64,000 nt of DNA from the NCBI GenBank assembly GCA_051453625.1, contig JBOZIK010000001.1, forward strand, positions 264,863,934-264,927,933. The letters run 5' to 3'. The notes under the pieces were generated by a model. The model saw only the letters and a list, made by a program, of their open reading frames with translations, was not told the DNA's origin and did not search any database. Numbering within the stretch: position 1 is the stretch's first letter; each line of letters opens with the position of its first letter. The translations under genes and the position numbers were made by a program. The DNA comes from Welwitschia mirabilis. Taxonomy: Eukaryota > Gnetophyta > Gnetopsida > Welwitschiales. Of this stretch, positions 46,847-58,340 are shown one piece after another.

Positions 46847-47893
46847 TGTAATGTGTATTTATGCAAGTGCTTAAGTTAAAAAGAATTATGTCATTTATAA
46901 AATAAATAGATATCTCACACAATACAGCACACTAATATGAGTGGGAGTAGATCCAAATGTCATATTCACATTGAAGACTATGAGATGAGACTCGGATTTC
47001 TTTGTAAATGGAATATAGGAACTAGAAATAAATAATAATATAGAAAACAAAGGAATACAATGCAAATTCAAAATGCAAATAATATAGATGAAATACAAAA
47101 TGGAACTAATACTACTTGCTTTCAGCCTTAACAAAGACCGCCCTTAATGATCTATATCATCCAAGAAATTATCACCAAATTAAGGGCAATCATAAACTAT
47201 AAGGATAATTTAAGAATATAATATGTAAATATAAAAATAAATCAGGTTTTTGTATTAAGAAGTAATAAGCATCTAGGCTATAAAACAGCCAAGCTTCAAT
47301 GGAGGATACACAACCCTCCACCAAAGGAATGTCTTTCTACAACACTCAAGATGAATCTCTTATCCTTCGATCTCCTATCATGAGAATTTTTGATGCAATG
47401 AAGATGAGAAGGAGAGTAGAAGAGGGACTTATTTATAACAACTCATAGCAAAAAACAACAAATAGAAGGTGCATTAAGATGCACCCCTTTATATAAATTA
47501 AATGGATGAAATGGTTAAGGATCACCATCAGAGTTAGTTACATGTTAGTATCATCCTGAATAATAAGGCGAATAACAACTCATTACAAAAGATAACTTAG
47601 AATGATGATTTAGTAGTGATTTAATAGTCCATATTAGTAATCAACAGTGTTGTCATCCTGCCTATCATGGGGACGACAGATGCGATAATGATCTTATTAA
47701 TCATGTTTTTAAGAAGAAACTTAGTATATTTATTAGTAATCCTTCTCTAAAGCTTATGCATCAAAATCTGCATTTAACACATCAAATCTAGGTAACAAAT
47801 GCATATTTTCGAGATTTCCGATTGTATCTCTAAAATACTCAGAATTACACCTAAACTTATGTACAAGTCCTCTAAAACAACTTATACAACCCC
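46847..47893 (-). repeat. G2 3' LTR (outer end in gap)
   Basis: Starts TGTAATGTGTAT on the plus strand and aligns with 56603-57660, including ATAGATATCTCACACAATACA, AATAAGCATCT, and ACAACCCTCCACCAAAGGAA-like blocks. About 27 bases of the end fall in the gap. Sequence just right of the gap (48486-48510) looks like the same LTR end again. Confidence 0.85.
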
Positions 47894-48485
47894 NNNNNNN
47901 NNNNNNNNNNNNNNNNNNNNNNNNNNNNNNNNNNNNNNNNNNNNNNNNNNNNNNNNNNNNNNNNNNNNNNNNNNNNNNNNNNNNNNNNNNNNNNNNNNNN
48001 NNNNNNNNNNNNNNNNNNNNNNNNNNNNNNNNNNNNNNNNNNNNNNNNNNNNNNNNNNNNNNNNNNNNNNNNNNNNNNNNNNNNNNNNNNNNNNNNNNNN
48101 NNNNNNNNNNNNNNNNNNNNNNNNNNNNNNNNNNNNNNNNNNNNNNNNNNNNNNNNNNNNNNNNNNNNNNNNNNNNNNNNNNNNNNNNNNNNNNNNNNNN
48201 NNNNNNNNNNNNNNNNNNNNNNNNNNNNNNNNNNNNNNNNNNNNNNNNNNNNNNNNNNNNNNNNNNNNNNNNNNNNNNNNNNNNNNNNNNNNNNNNNNNN
48301 NNNNNNNNNNNNNNNNNNNNNNNNNNNNNNNNNNNNNNNNNNNNNNNNNNNNNNNNNNNNNNNNNNNNNNNNNNNNNNNNNNNNNNNNNNNNNNNNNNNN
48401 NNNNNNNNNNNNNNNNNNNNNNNNNNNNNNNNNNNNNNNNNNNNNNNNNNNNNNNNNNNNNNNNNNNNNNNNNNNNNNNNNNNNN
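47894..48485. other. assembly gap (592 N)
   Basis: Run of N at the inner end of the G2 3' LTR. Both flanks contain an AAAACAA(G)CTCATAAAAC-like sequence. Confidence 0.97.
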
Positions 48486-48627
48486 TATAAAACAAGCTCA
48501 TAAAACACATCATATGGATAAATAACAAGTAATGCATAATGTGTATAAAAATTTTGAAAATTCTGTCTCATGAAAGATCTAATTTAACTTAAAATTTTTT
48601 GAAAATGAGCCATAAAAATGGGTCTTT

Positions 48628-48645
48628 ACCTCCCCCAAAGAAAAA
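48628..48645 (-). promoter_or_regulatory. G2 G-rich tract after pol position
   Basis: On the minus strand CTTTTTCTTTGGGGGAGG resembles the TTTGGGGGAGG motif known behind pol in Athila elements; a polypurine-tract role is possible. Confidence 0.5.
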
Positions 48646-49959
48646 GTAATACATTCCATATTAGAAAATAAAGAAAAAAAATAGGTAGGAGTGAAAAAGG
48701 AGGTAAAAAAGGATAACTTCCTAAAATGAAGTGCAAATCTAAGTAATATCAGATTTGAATATGAAATATTTTAATTAAGAGTAGTTCTTACAACATCAAA
48801 AATAAAATTTTATTAAGAAAATAAAGCAATAAATATTTTTTTATTAAAAAAAATAATAAAACATGATGATTAAGAAAATATATTAATAATATAAAACAAA
48901 AAGAATGGACATAAGGTAACAAAGTGAAAAATAGCTCATCTATCTAATATTTTAACCCAGCAGACTCCCATGAAGGAAATCATAATATCACTTAATGTGG
49001 AAATGCATAATTTGATGTGAAAAATTCCATTCAATAAGGTAGTGATTATAATGATGCTAAAGATAAAATGAATGATCAAACCAAAGAAGTACTCAAAAAT
49101 GAATTCACCTACTATCATATTAAAACAAACATTGAAATCTTAAGAAATGAAATAAGCATGTGGAATAGACTAAGAGTTTAAGAAATAAGCAATGATTATG
49201 ATGACATGAGGAATACCATTGATCCCAGACGCTCAAAATTTTCTATTACAATTTTATTGTCCACGATGAAGGGAGTGCAACCACCATCAAGGAAGTAAGG
49301 ATCTACAAAGCATGGCTAACTAACCTCCTAGTGGAGTTTCCATAATATTGTATTATACTACCAAAGGCTTCTCTCAGAAATATTTGCACTGGTGTACTTA
49401 TGGTAGGACATCATAGTGATCATGTTTTTAAAATATGATAAATAAAACATCATGACCTTATTTTACCTCTTCTTTCTTTCAATCTTTTTTTTTTCTCATT
49501 AGAAATAAAAGAAATAAAACATTTCATATGATCAAACATTTCAAAAGATAAAGGTAAAAGTCATATGATAAAATAGAAAAGAATACTCTTAAACAACCTA
49601 ATACTTTTCACCATAAAGGAAAATAAGCATCTTCCTTCAAACTAAAGTTCATGAACATGTGAATGTCCTAAAATTGGATGAATCCAATCTTACCACTGAA
49701 ATTTCCAAGTTAAAAGATTAGTCATGGAGATAACTACATGAGTCAAGTTTAAAAAATGATTAAGTAATGTTATAATAAACTTTAAAGGAAACATCTAAAA
49801 GAAAATTCAGATGGTTTGCTCATGAAATTCCAATTTTTTTCCATTTACTTCCTGAAATTATCAAGTATTCAAGTCAAAAATCTCAATAGAACCCTAAAAA
49901 TGTATTTTCTTAAAATAACAAAAAATAAAAATGATTATTTTATTAAATATCATCCTACT

Positions 49960-49975
49960 TATCATCTAGATGATA
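49960..49975. repeat. 16-bp palindrome in G2 3' region
   Basis: TATCATCTAGATGATA is perfectly palindromic. Confidence 0.9.
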
Positions 49976-50059
49976 GAGAGGCCGACAGAGGTAGAAAAAT
50001 AGAAAGGTTATCAGAAAATACAAAAGATTATTAAAAAGCTAAAAAATAAACAAAAATGT

Positions 50060-50101
50060 CTATTGTCCTCTCTATTGTGAGGATGACATCGGAGACAATA
50101 G
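50060..50101. repeat. hairpin in G2 3' region
   Basis: CTATTGTC (50060-50067) and GACAATAG (50094-50101) are perfect 8-bp inverted arms; the middle contains a degenerate ATTGT...ATGACAT pairing. Confidence 0.85.
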
Positions 50102-50559
50102 ATAATTATTACAAAAACAAAAAATAGAAACTACAAATAGAAACAAAAACTAAAAGCAGAAAAATGAAAACAAAGACTATCAAAACAGAAAACTAAAAAG
50201 AAAATACCAAAGAAAGAAAATTTTTATTCAATTTCTAAATATAGCTCACACTTTTATTAAAAAGAAAGAAAGAAGGGAAAATTAAGGATCTATTTTAATC
50301 TTAAGATGTTCAGAGAAATAAGATCCAAACCAGAAATTTACTAATTTATAAAACATAAAATATGTATAGTTATTTTCAAGTAAAATAAATTAGATGAAGA
50401 GAGGGGTAATAGATAGCATTCTATGATACCATATTAAATAATAAATTTTGGAAGTTAAATGGAAGAGAAGTGGCAACTCTAGTAAAAGATTTTTATTGAT
50501 TGCAATAGTTTTATTTATGTTATTAAAAGAAAAATTATATTTAAGTCCATTAGAAAGAT

Positions 50560-51310
50560 TCCAATTCAAACTAAAATTATGATTTTTAATTGGTTCATGT
50601 AATGGACAATCTCCCTCAAGATGTGAATCAAAACGTTGGACTTCCTTACATACTAAAGATTCTTTCTCACTCTTAAAGTTGGATGTATTAATGGTTTTTT
50701 CAATCTCAAATTGGTTATCATAAACTATAGGCTCATGTGATTCTATCTCTCTTTCTTCAAGTGGGTAATGTTATAGGAATAAAGTTGGTTTGATTTTATC
50801 ATCAATGTTCATTTTATCACCTAAATCTTTCTTAGCTGTATTAAAGACACTAATTCTAAACCTTTTATTTTTAGAGTGACGTTTCATTATTCCTGCTTTT
50901 GTGTCAATGATATAATATCCTATTTCATAAAAGGCTCATTCTAGAATAAATGGTATCCTTTGTTATTCTTAACTTCTATAATAATCACATCTATGGGGTA
51001 GAAAGCCTTTTCAATTTAAATTACTAAATTTATAATGATTTTTAATGGTTTCTTAACTGAAGTATTTGTAAATTCTAAGACAACCAGAGTAGGCTCTATT
51101 CTATCCTCCAAGCTAACTCTCTTACAAATGCGAAGTGGCATAATATTAACACTTGCTCCAATATCTGTCAAGGATTTTCTAATATTTTTGTTTTCCTATA
51201 TAATAACATTTACTATATCTACTTCTAGATCTTTAAATTTAGGTAATTGTTGTAATACTAAATTTATGAGGAATTATGCTAGAAATACTTTACTAGGAAT
51301 GACTTGATTT
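50560..51310 (-). pseudogene. G2 protease
   Basis: Minus-strand sequence aligns with the protease of G3 (54299-54039) and G1. The active-site region is near 51170-51150, degenerate, and the following ILELVDR-type segment near 51090. The plus-strand open frame at 51035-51307 is a shadow of this region. Downstream, 50900-50560 aligns with 53940-53770 of G3, where an acidic linker to RT is expected; after that the homology to pol is lost. Confidence 0.65.
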
Positions 51311-53090
51311 TGTTTTCTTATTACTAAGTCTTTACATAATTTTGAGTATCCTAGATTTTGTTGCAAAAGTTTCCAAAAGGATAAGTTTATGATCATATTT
51401 TTCATCAAGGCTTTAAGATGTTCATTAAACATTAAATTGTTGTTAAGCCTATCAAGCTAAGGGGTTATTTGCTCAGATGGATTTTTCTTTTTCTCTTTTC
51501 CAATAGAAGAGAAATTATAATATTCTAATATTTTAATGTCCTCTTCCTCTTCTTTTTCATTATTTCTAAAATCATTTTAGTAGGTGGAAGGTTCATTTGG
51601 AAGAGAATTTATTTCTTGTCCACATCTTATTACAACCTTATAATATTTTTTAGATCATTTGGGTTTGGTAAAGGTTGTATAGCTAATGTTCCTTGAGGTC
51701 TTTAGTTTACTAGCATTATTTATTGAAAGATGTTTACTATGTTTTTCATGTTGGCATTTGTTTTTATAAGTTCCTCTATAAGGTTTGTGAGTTAATCATT
51801 TGGATATTAAAAGTTTGATGGTCTTGGTTGAGAGTTTAAGTTTTTGAATTGATTTCTAAAAACTTGAGAATTATTTTGAAAATAAGTGTTTAACATAGAT
51901 TATGCCTAATTTTGATTTTTGAAGTTTTGAGATGATTAGTTAAAAATGCAAACTTATTTACATATTCTTTCTTTGTATGTTGGAAAAAGAGGGTAGTTTT
52001 TAGTAATATGATAATTATCCTCACATAAATCATAAGTTTGCACAATATTTATTTTAGTTATTTATTTGGCATATAAGATCATTTCTACATACTTTTCTAA
52101 GGTTGCTGTAAAATCTCTTATGGAATTTATAGGATTGGATTCTACCTCTTTTTATTGTTTAACCTCTTTTAAGTCTTTAATAAGTTAGCCTACAGTTGGA
52201 TTTTCTTTAAAAATTGACAAAGTTTGACTAACCTCCACAAGTTCTTTTAATTTTATCTATGCATCATCTAATGTAAGGTTTATAAGGTTTTCTCCATTAA
52301 AAAAAATATACAAGTTGTTTTTTTGTGTGAATGTATCCCACTATAAAAGTATTCTATTAGTTCTATTGGTGAAAAAGAATCTATTGAATTAAAATGGTAG
52401 GCTATAAAGAAACACTCATATGTAAAAGCATAGTCTTTATTTGGCTTTTGTTGAAAGTTTGTTACCTTCTTTTTTCTTTTTCTCATGATTTTTTCACTCA
52501 TAAATCTTTTTATAAATATTTTCTGAACTTTATTCCAAGTTTTTAAGCTTTTCTGAAAAATATTTTTTAGCTAAAGTTTTGCTTTACCTCTTAATGTTAT
52601 GGGAAATATTATGATGTATGTTTTATCACTAATTTATTTCTTCCCATTTCCAAATGTAAAGATTAGTTGTTTAATGTATGCAATGAATTGAAGGGGATCC
52701 TCATCATTTTCTATATTAAAGGTTGGACAGGCATTTAGGTTTTTAAGTTCAACATCATTTCTTGAGGGTAGGTTAAAAGGTATTTGAATATATCTTTTCT
52801 TATTGGCTAATAATTCTCTTAGGGTAAGATTTGCATTAGGGGTAAAAAATCCTATGACTTGTTTTTCCTTATGGGAGGTACTCGATATTGTGAGCTAATT
52901 TTCTCCTTCCATAGGGTTTTCATTAAAAAAATATAATTCAAAAAAAATAAATTTGGAAGGAGGATTGAGTGCACTTGGAGAATGCTTTTTTGATTTGTTT
53001 TTTATCTCCACCAATTCTTCCTTAGTGTTCTTATCTATTATTAGCCTTTTTCTCTGATATCTCTTCTAAATATTAATCATACTATAGCAT
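51311..53090 (-). pseudogene. G2 gag
   Basis: The gag core is open at 52501-52280 and includes SPIELIEYFYSGIHSH, the same block as in G1 and G3. The zinc knuckle (52034-51993) reads Y-D-L-C-E-D-N-Y-H-I-T-K-N-Y: the first and last Cys are both Tyr. The same two changes occur in G3 (55087-55046) but not in G1. Upstream (53090-52700) is the N-terminal half with stops; downstream an Asn/Gln/Phe-rich tail and an acidic stretch. Confidence 0.72.
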
Positions 53091-53245
53091 CCTTTAAATA
53101 GCAAATAATAAAAAACAAGATAAAAAACAATAGAACATCATCCTGTCTATTGTGGGAATGACCAAAGGAATGACACACATAAAATCTAGAAAAATAGAAA
53201 CAAAATAGAAACTGAAATAGAAAGTAAAAAACATAGAAAATAGGA

Positions 53246-53287
53246 CTATTGTCCACCTGGTTATCTGGATGTCATAGGAGACAATAG
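53246..53287. repeat. hairpin in G2 leader
   Basis: CTATTGTC (53246-53253) and GACAATAG (53280-53287), perfect 8-bp inverted arms, 42 nt overall. Confidence 0.88.
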
Positions 53288-53351
53288 AGACTAATTTATC
53301 ATAGAGAAATTCAAAATTTGAGAATAAAATTAAGAACAAAAATCACACATT

Positions 53352-53389
53352 GTTGTCTTGTCTATCATGAGGATGATAGAGGGGACAAC
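53352..53389. repeat. nested hairpin in G2 leader
   Basis: Outer arms GTTGTC/GACAAC (53352-53357, 53384-53389) and inner arms CTATCAT/ATGATAG (53362-53368, 53373-53379) are both perfect, with a GAGG loop. This is the cleanest member of the family. A weaker third member lies at 53138-53175. Confidence 0.9.
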
Positions 53390-53557
53390 CACTATTATTC
53401 TATAGAAAATAAAATTGAAAAACTAAAATTGAAAATGTGCATATAGAAAACCTATAGTTCCTTAAAAAATATAATATCACTTCAGAAAAAAACTAAATAG
53501 AGATCTGATATACTCACCTAAATGGCAAAAACCCTTATACTCCTTAATAGTATTTCC

Positions 53558-53655
53558 CACCAACTTTTTATAGTGTGTATTTTTACAAGTGCTTACGTTC
53601 AAAAGGATTCTATCATTTATAAAATAAATAGATATCTCACATAATACAACACACT
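53558..53655 (-). repeat. G2 5' LTR end and damaged PBS
   Basis: The LTR begins at 53569 (TATAGTGTGTAT, from TGTGGTGTGTAT) and aligns with 56603 onward until the gap. Compared with G3, the PBS retains only TTGGTG (53563-53558); about 11 bases are deleted. Confidence 0.75.
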
Positions 53656-53755
53656 NNNNNNNNNNNNNNNNNNNNNNNNNNNNNNNNNNNNNNNNNNNNN
53701 NNNNNNNNNNNNNNNNNNNNNNNNNNNNNNNNNNNNNNNNNNNNNNNNNNNNNNN
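53656..53755. other. assembly gap (100 N)
   Basis: Exactly 100 N, within the LTR shared by G2 and G3 or between their contigs; true size unknown. Confidence 0.99.
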
Positions 53756-53769
53756 TATCACAAAGCAGA

Positions 53770-54310
53770 TCCTCATTTTATTTCATTTCTCTTTCTTCAA
53801 GTGGGTTATGTTGTAGGAATAAAGTAGGTTTGATGCTATATTTAATATTCATATCATCATCTAAATCTTTCTCAGCTGCATCAAAGACTCTAATTAAAAA
53901 AATTCTATTTTCAAAGTAATATTTCATTGTTCTTACTCTTGTATCAATAATGCAGTGGGCTATTATACAAAAAGCTCTTCCTAGAAGTAAAGGGTATCCT
54001 TTGTTATGCTCAACTTCTATGATAATTACATCTATTGCTTAGTAAGCCTCTTCAATTTGTATTACCAAATCATTAATAATGCCTAATGGTTTCTTAACTA
54101 AAGTGTCTACTAATTTTAAGATAATTGGAGTAGGCTTTATTCCATCCTCTAAACTAGGTCTATTACAAATATGAAGTGACATAATGTTAACACTCACTCC
54201 AATATATATTAAGTCTTTTCTAATCTTTTTGTTTTCTTCTAATGTAACATTCACTATAGCTGCTCTTGGATCTTTAAATTTGGGTGATTTTTGTAACAAT
54301 AAATTTGTGA
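53770..54310 (-). pseudogene. G3 protease
   Basis: An 86-codon open run (54299-54039) reads D-P-R-A-A-I-V-N-V-T-L-E-E-N-K-K then Y-I-G-V-S-V-N-I-M-S-L-H-I-C, the retropepsin active site with its catalytic Asp changed to Tyr, followed by PIILKLVDTLVKKPLGII. It matches G1 protease, whose site keeps Asp. An in-frame TAA separates it from linker sequence that stops at the gap. Confidence 0.78.
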
Positions 54311-54319
54311 GGGATTGGG

Positions 54320-56100
54320 CTAGAAAGACTTTGCTAGGAATGGCTCACTTTTATTTTCTTTTTATTAAGTCTTTCTAAAGTTTTAAGTACCACAGATTTT
54401 GTTGCAAAATTTTTTAAAAGGGTAAGTTTATGATAACATTTTTCATCAAGGATTTTAGATGTTCATTAAAAGTTAAATTATTGTTAAGCCTATCAAGCTA
54501 AGAGGTGGTTTATTAAGAAGGATTTTTCTTTTTCTTTTTGCCAAGAGAAGAAAAATTATAATCTTCTAATATTTCAATGTCCTCTTCCTCTTCTTCTTCA
54601 TCATTTTTAAAATCATTTTGGGAGTTGAAAGGTTTATTTGGAGGAGGGTTTGTTTCTTGTTCACTTCTTATCACAACCTTACAATCTTTTCTTAGTTTAT
54701 TTGGGTTTAGTAAAGGTTGTGTAGCTAATGTTTCTTAAGGTATTTGATTTGCTTGCATTATTTATTGAAGGATGCTTATTAAGTTTTTAAGATTGGCATT
54801 TATTTCTTTACGTGATCTTCTAATTTCATCTATAAGATTTATGATTGAATCATTTGAATATTGATAATTTGATAAACTTGGTGAATAGTTTGTATTTTCA
54901 AATTAGTTTCTAAATAGTTAAGAATTGTTATAAAAAGAGTGTTCAACCTCGGTTATACCTAATTTTAATATTGGAAGTTTTAAAAAGGTTAGTTGAAAGT
55001 ACAAACTTCTTCACATATTTTATCTTTGTAAGTTAGCACAAGAGGATAGTTTTTGATGACATGCTAATTATCCTCACATAAGTTATAAGTTAGCAAAACA
55101 TTTCTTTCAGTTGCAGATTTGACATCTAAGATCATTTTAGTATACTTCTTTAAGGTTTTTGTAAAGTTTTTCATGATGTTTACAAGATTGGATTTTACTT
55201 CTTTTTGTTTTACCTCATTTAGATCTTTGATAATCTAGCCTATGGTGCAGTTTTCTTTTATTATTGACCAAGTTTAACTAACCTCAACAAGTTCTTCTAA
55301 TTTTGTTTAGGCATTATCTAGGATAAGGTTCATAGAATTTCCATCACAAGAACAATCTACAAGTTGTTTTATGTGGGGCATTAATCCACTATAAAAGTAG
55401 ATCACTAATTCTTCTCATGAAAAAGCATCTACTGAATTAGAATGGATTGTTATGAAGAATAATTCATATGTAGAGGCATAATCTTTATTTGGTTTTTGTT
55501 AAAAATTTGTTACCTCCTTTTTTCATTTTCACATGATTTGCTCACTCATAAATATTTTCACAAAGGTTTCCTAGAGTTGATCCCATGTTTTTAAACTTTT
55601 ATGGGTATGGTTTCTAGCTAAATTTTCACTCTACCCTTTAATATCATGAAAACGATTATCATGTATGCTCTATTAGTTAATTTTTGCTTCCCATTTTCTA
55701 ATGTAAGAATTAATTGTTCTATGTCTAATATGTGTTGAAGGGGATTCTTATCATCTTCTCCACTAAAAGTTGGGTAGGGATTTAAATTTTTAAGCTCAAT
55801 ATCATCTCCTAGGGGTAAATAAAAAGGAGTTGGAACCTCTCATTTTTTGTTGGCTAATAATTCTCTAAGGATGAGGTTTGCATTAGGGATAGAAGATTCT
55901 ATGACTTGGTTTTATTTATAAGAGGCACTTAACATTGTAAATTGGTTTTCTCCTTCTATAAGGTTTTCATTAAGAGAATCAGATTCATAAAAAATAAATT
56001 CGAAACAAATATTGAGTGCACCTGGAGAATGCTTTTCTAATTCATTTTCTACATCCACCAATCCTTCTTTAATGTTTTTCTCTATCAGTATCCTTTCTTT
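54320..56100 (-). pseudogene. G3 gag
   Basis: Collinear with G2 gag (51311-53090). The gag core lies near 55470-55330 with several stops. The zinc knuckle (55087-55046) reads Y-N-L-C-E-D-N-stop-H-V-I-K-N-Y, with both outer Cys ligands changed to Tyr as in G2. The N-terminal half is at 56050-55600; a Gln/Asn/Phe tail and an acidic block (54640-54560) precede protease. Confidence 0.72.
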
Positions 56101-56149
56101 TTAATATTTCTTCTCAAGATTAATCATATTACAACATCTTGTAAACAAA

Positions 56150-56570
56150 AAAAATAGAAAATAAGATAAAAAATAATAGACCATTATCTTATTGGTTATA
56201 AGGACGACAAAAGGGATGACACACACAGAAACCAGAAAAATTAAAATAGAATATAAATTAAAATAGAAAGTAGAAAACCTTAAGAAACAACGCTATCATC
56301 CTCTTGGTCATCTAAATAGCATAGAAGATAATAGAAACTAATTTATTATCAAAAAAATAAAAATAACTAAAAACTATAGTCCTAATGTCGTGGGGATGAC
56401 AAAGGGGATGACCACTATTTTTTCACAGAAACTAAAACTAAAAAAACCAAAAATAAAAAACTGCACATAGAAAACCTACATTTTTTAATAAAATACAATG
56501 CTACTACAGATAAATAATTGAACAGAGATCTGATATATTCACCTGAATGATGAAAATCCTCATACTCCTT
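56150..56570 (-). other. G3 leader with three degenerate hairpins
   Basis: Matches the G2 leader (53100-53545), including the A-rich AAAATAGAAA tract. The hairpin positions at about 56180-56221, 56288-56331 and 56382-56413 correspond to those at 53138, 53246 and 53352 in G2 but are more decayed. Confidence 0.65.
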
Positions 56571-56579
56571 AATATCCTT

Positions 56580-56597
56580 CCTCGATAACGACATCAA
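56580..56597 (-). promoter_or_regulatory. G3 primer binding site (tRNA-Asp-like)
   Basis: On the minus strand TTGATGTCGTTATCGAGG matches the Athila-type TTGGCGCCGTTGCCGGGG site with transitions only. It is the least damaged gypsy PBS here. Confidence 0.75.
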
Positions 56598-56602
56598 TTT
56601 AT

Positions 56603-57687
56603 TGTGGTGTGTATTTGTGCAAGGGATAAAGTTTAAAAGGATTCTATCATTCATAAAATAAGATAGATATCTCACACAATACAACACACTAGTATGAGTA
56701 GAAATAGATCCAGCATGTAGTATTTACATTGAAAACTATAAGATGAGACTCAGATTGCTTTGAAAAAGAAATATAGGAATTAGAAATAAATAAAAAATAT
56801 AAGAAAATAAATTATAATGTAGAATGCAAGATGTAACTAATCTAGATGAAATGCAAAATGGAACTAATACTACTTGCTTTCAACCTTAATAAAGGTTGCC
56901 CTTAATGCTCTATATCATCCAACAAATTATTACTAGATCAAGGGAAATCATAGATCATAAGGGTAATATGAGAATCTAACATGCAAATATGAAACTAAAT
57001 AAGGTTTTTGTATTAAGAGTAATAAGCATCTGGGTTACAAAATAGCAAAGTGTCAATAGAGGATACAAAGCCCTCCACTAAAGGAACGTCTTTCTGTATC
57101 ACTCGAGATGGATCTCCTACCATTCAATCTCCTATCACAAGAATTTCTGGTGAAATGAAGATGAGTAGAAGAGTTAAAGGGTGACTTATTTATAATAACT
57201 TACAGTAGAAAATGACAAATAGAATGCATGACAAAATGTGTACTTTTACATAAATGAAATGGATGAAATGGTTAAGGGTCACTGTCAGAATTAGTTACAT
57301 GTTAGTATCGTCCTAACTGTCATCCAGATGATAAGGGGGATGATAGCTCATTATAAAAGATAATTTAGAATGATGACTTAGCAGTGATTCGACAGTCCAT
57401 GTCAATAACCAATAGTGTCATCGTTCTTCTTATCATGAGGACAATAGAGGAAACAAAGACCTTCTTAAACATATTTTTAAGAAAAGACTTAGTATTTTAT
57501 TAGTAATCCTTCTCCAAAGCTTATGCATTAGAATGTGCCTTTAACACATCAAATCTAAATAAGAAATGCATATTTTTAACATTTCCTATTATATTTTCAA
57601 AGTCCTTATAATTGAACCTAAACCTATGTAAAAGTCCTGCAAAACAACTCATAAAACCCCATTAAATAATTACAAATTTACAGCACA
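56603..57687 (-). repeat. G3 5' LTR
   Basis: 1085 bp. On the element strand it begins TGTGCTGTAAATTTG and ends ACACACCACA, so it has TGTG...CACA ends. It is the only complete LTR of the family here without a gap besides that of G1. Two hairpins lie at 57307-57344 and about 57417-57455. Confidence 0.88.
57307..57344. repeat. nested hairpin in G3 LTR
   Basis: Inner arms TCATC/GATGA (57320-57324, 57327-57331) with a CA loop; outer arms ATCGTCC/GGATGAT (57307-57313, 57338-57344) with one mismatch. Confidence 0.8.
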
Positions 57688-57692
57688 ATAGT

Positions 57693-58340
57693 AAGTATCA
57701 CTAAAAAACTAACTCCTCTAACAAATGTAAAATAAGTTCAATCTTTTCTTAGTTATTGTGATTTTTATTATCATTTTATTTATATTATGCTAAAATTTGT
57801 AAATGTTTTCACTCATTACTTGAAAAATAAGCTAAATTTGAATAAAATAGATATTATCAAATTTCTTTTGAAATACTTAAAAATAAACTCTCTTAAGCAC
57901 CTATTGTAATGGGACCTAGTTGAATAAATATTTTGAATTAATGTGTGATGCTATTAATATTGCATGGGTGGGATTCTTGGATAAAAGTATGAAAGCGATT
58001 TTAAAGTTATATCTCATCATAGCAAAACTTTGTCTAAAGCTCAATCAAATTACACTACTAGTAAGAAAGAAATATTAGCCATAATGTTTTTCCTTGATAA
58101 TCTTAAATACTATCTTTTAGATTTTCATGTGAATGTTTATATTGATCATCAAGTTATTAGATACCTCATGATTAAGAAAGATTCTAATGCTAGACTTATT
58201 GAATGGATCCTTCTCATGCAAGAATTTAATCTTACTAACATTGATAAAGCAGAAAAACATAACAATGTAGTAGATAATTTATCATATCTTTTTGATGATT
58301 TTATAATTGATGATTCTTTTCTAGATGAGTAACTTTTTGT
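57693..58340 (+). pseudogene. G1 RT thumb and RNase H
   Basis: Near 57693-57760 the frame reads S-I-T-K-K-L-T-P-L-T-N-V-K-stop-V-Q-S-F-L, the LPPPTNVKEVRSFLG block just after the RT palm, continuing the frame broken at 46846. A clean run 58030-58332 is RNase H: SKAQSNYTTSKKEILAIMF (active-site Glu in KKE), NVYIDHQVIRYL (Asp in YID), RLIEWILLMQEFNL and VVDNLSYL. It ends in TAA at 58330-58332. An N-terminal RNase H Asp-containing block near 57935-58015 is degraded. Confidence 0.88.

Larger units (their letters stand above)
48646..50440 (-). other. G2 3' non-coding region
   Basis: A-rich, with no coding frame. The stretch at 49280-49345 matches, inverted, 60140-60190 behind G1 integrase, so this is the family's 3' region. 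Two hairpin motifs lie at 49960-49975 and 50060-50101. An AAATAGAAAC-type A-rich tract (50110-50220) resembles the leader at 53165-53230. Confidence 0.6.
46847..53655 (-). mobile_element. G2: Athila-like element, minus strand, RT-integrase deleted
   Basis: In element order: a partial 5' LTR (53655-53569, cut by a gap), damaged PBS, hairpin-bearing leader, gag, protease, a non-coding 3' region with a G-rich tract, and a 3' LTR (46847-47893 plus gap). RT, RNase H and integrase are absent: only about 2 kb separates protease from the 3' LTR and none of their motifs are readable. It was inserted, with G3, into G1 pol. Confidence 0.8.
53756..57687 (-). mobile_element. G3: Athila-like element, minus strand, truncated after protease
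   Basis: A complete 5' LTR (57687-56603), PBS, hairpin-bearing leader, gag and protease, ending at the gap. It is collinear with G2 over leader, gag and protease at roughly 80% identity by eye. The LTR-internal-LTR-internal-LTR order of G2 plus G3 is that of a tandem element. Confidence 0.82.

Noticed and set aside
51035-51307. Plus-strand ORF of 90 codons; likewise 54184-54378
   Set aside because: Antisense shadows of the G2 and G3 protease regions, which are coded on the minus strand.
53138-53389. Regularly spaced hairpin repeats that could suggest a CRISPR array
   Set aside because: Repeats are imperfect, spacing is irregular, no cas genes are present and the setting is a plant retrotransposon leader.
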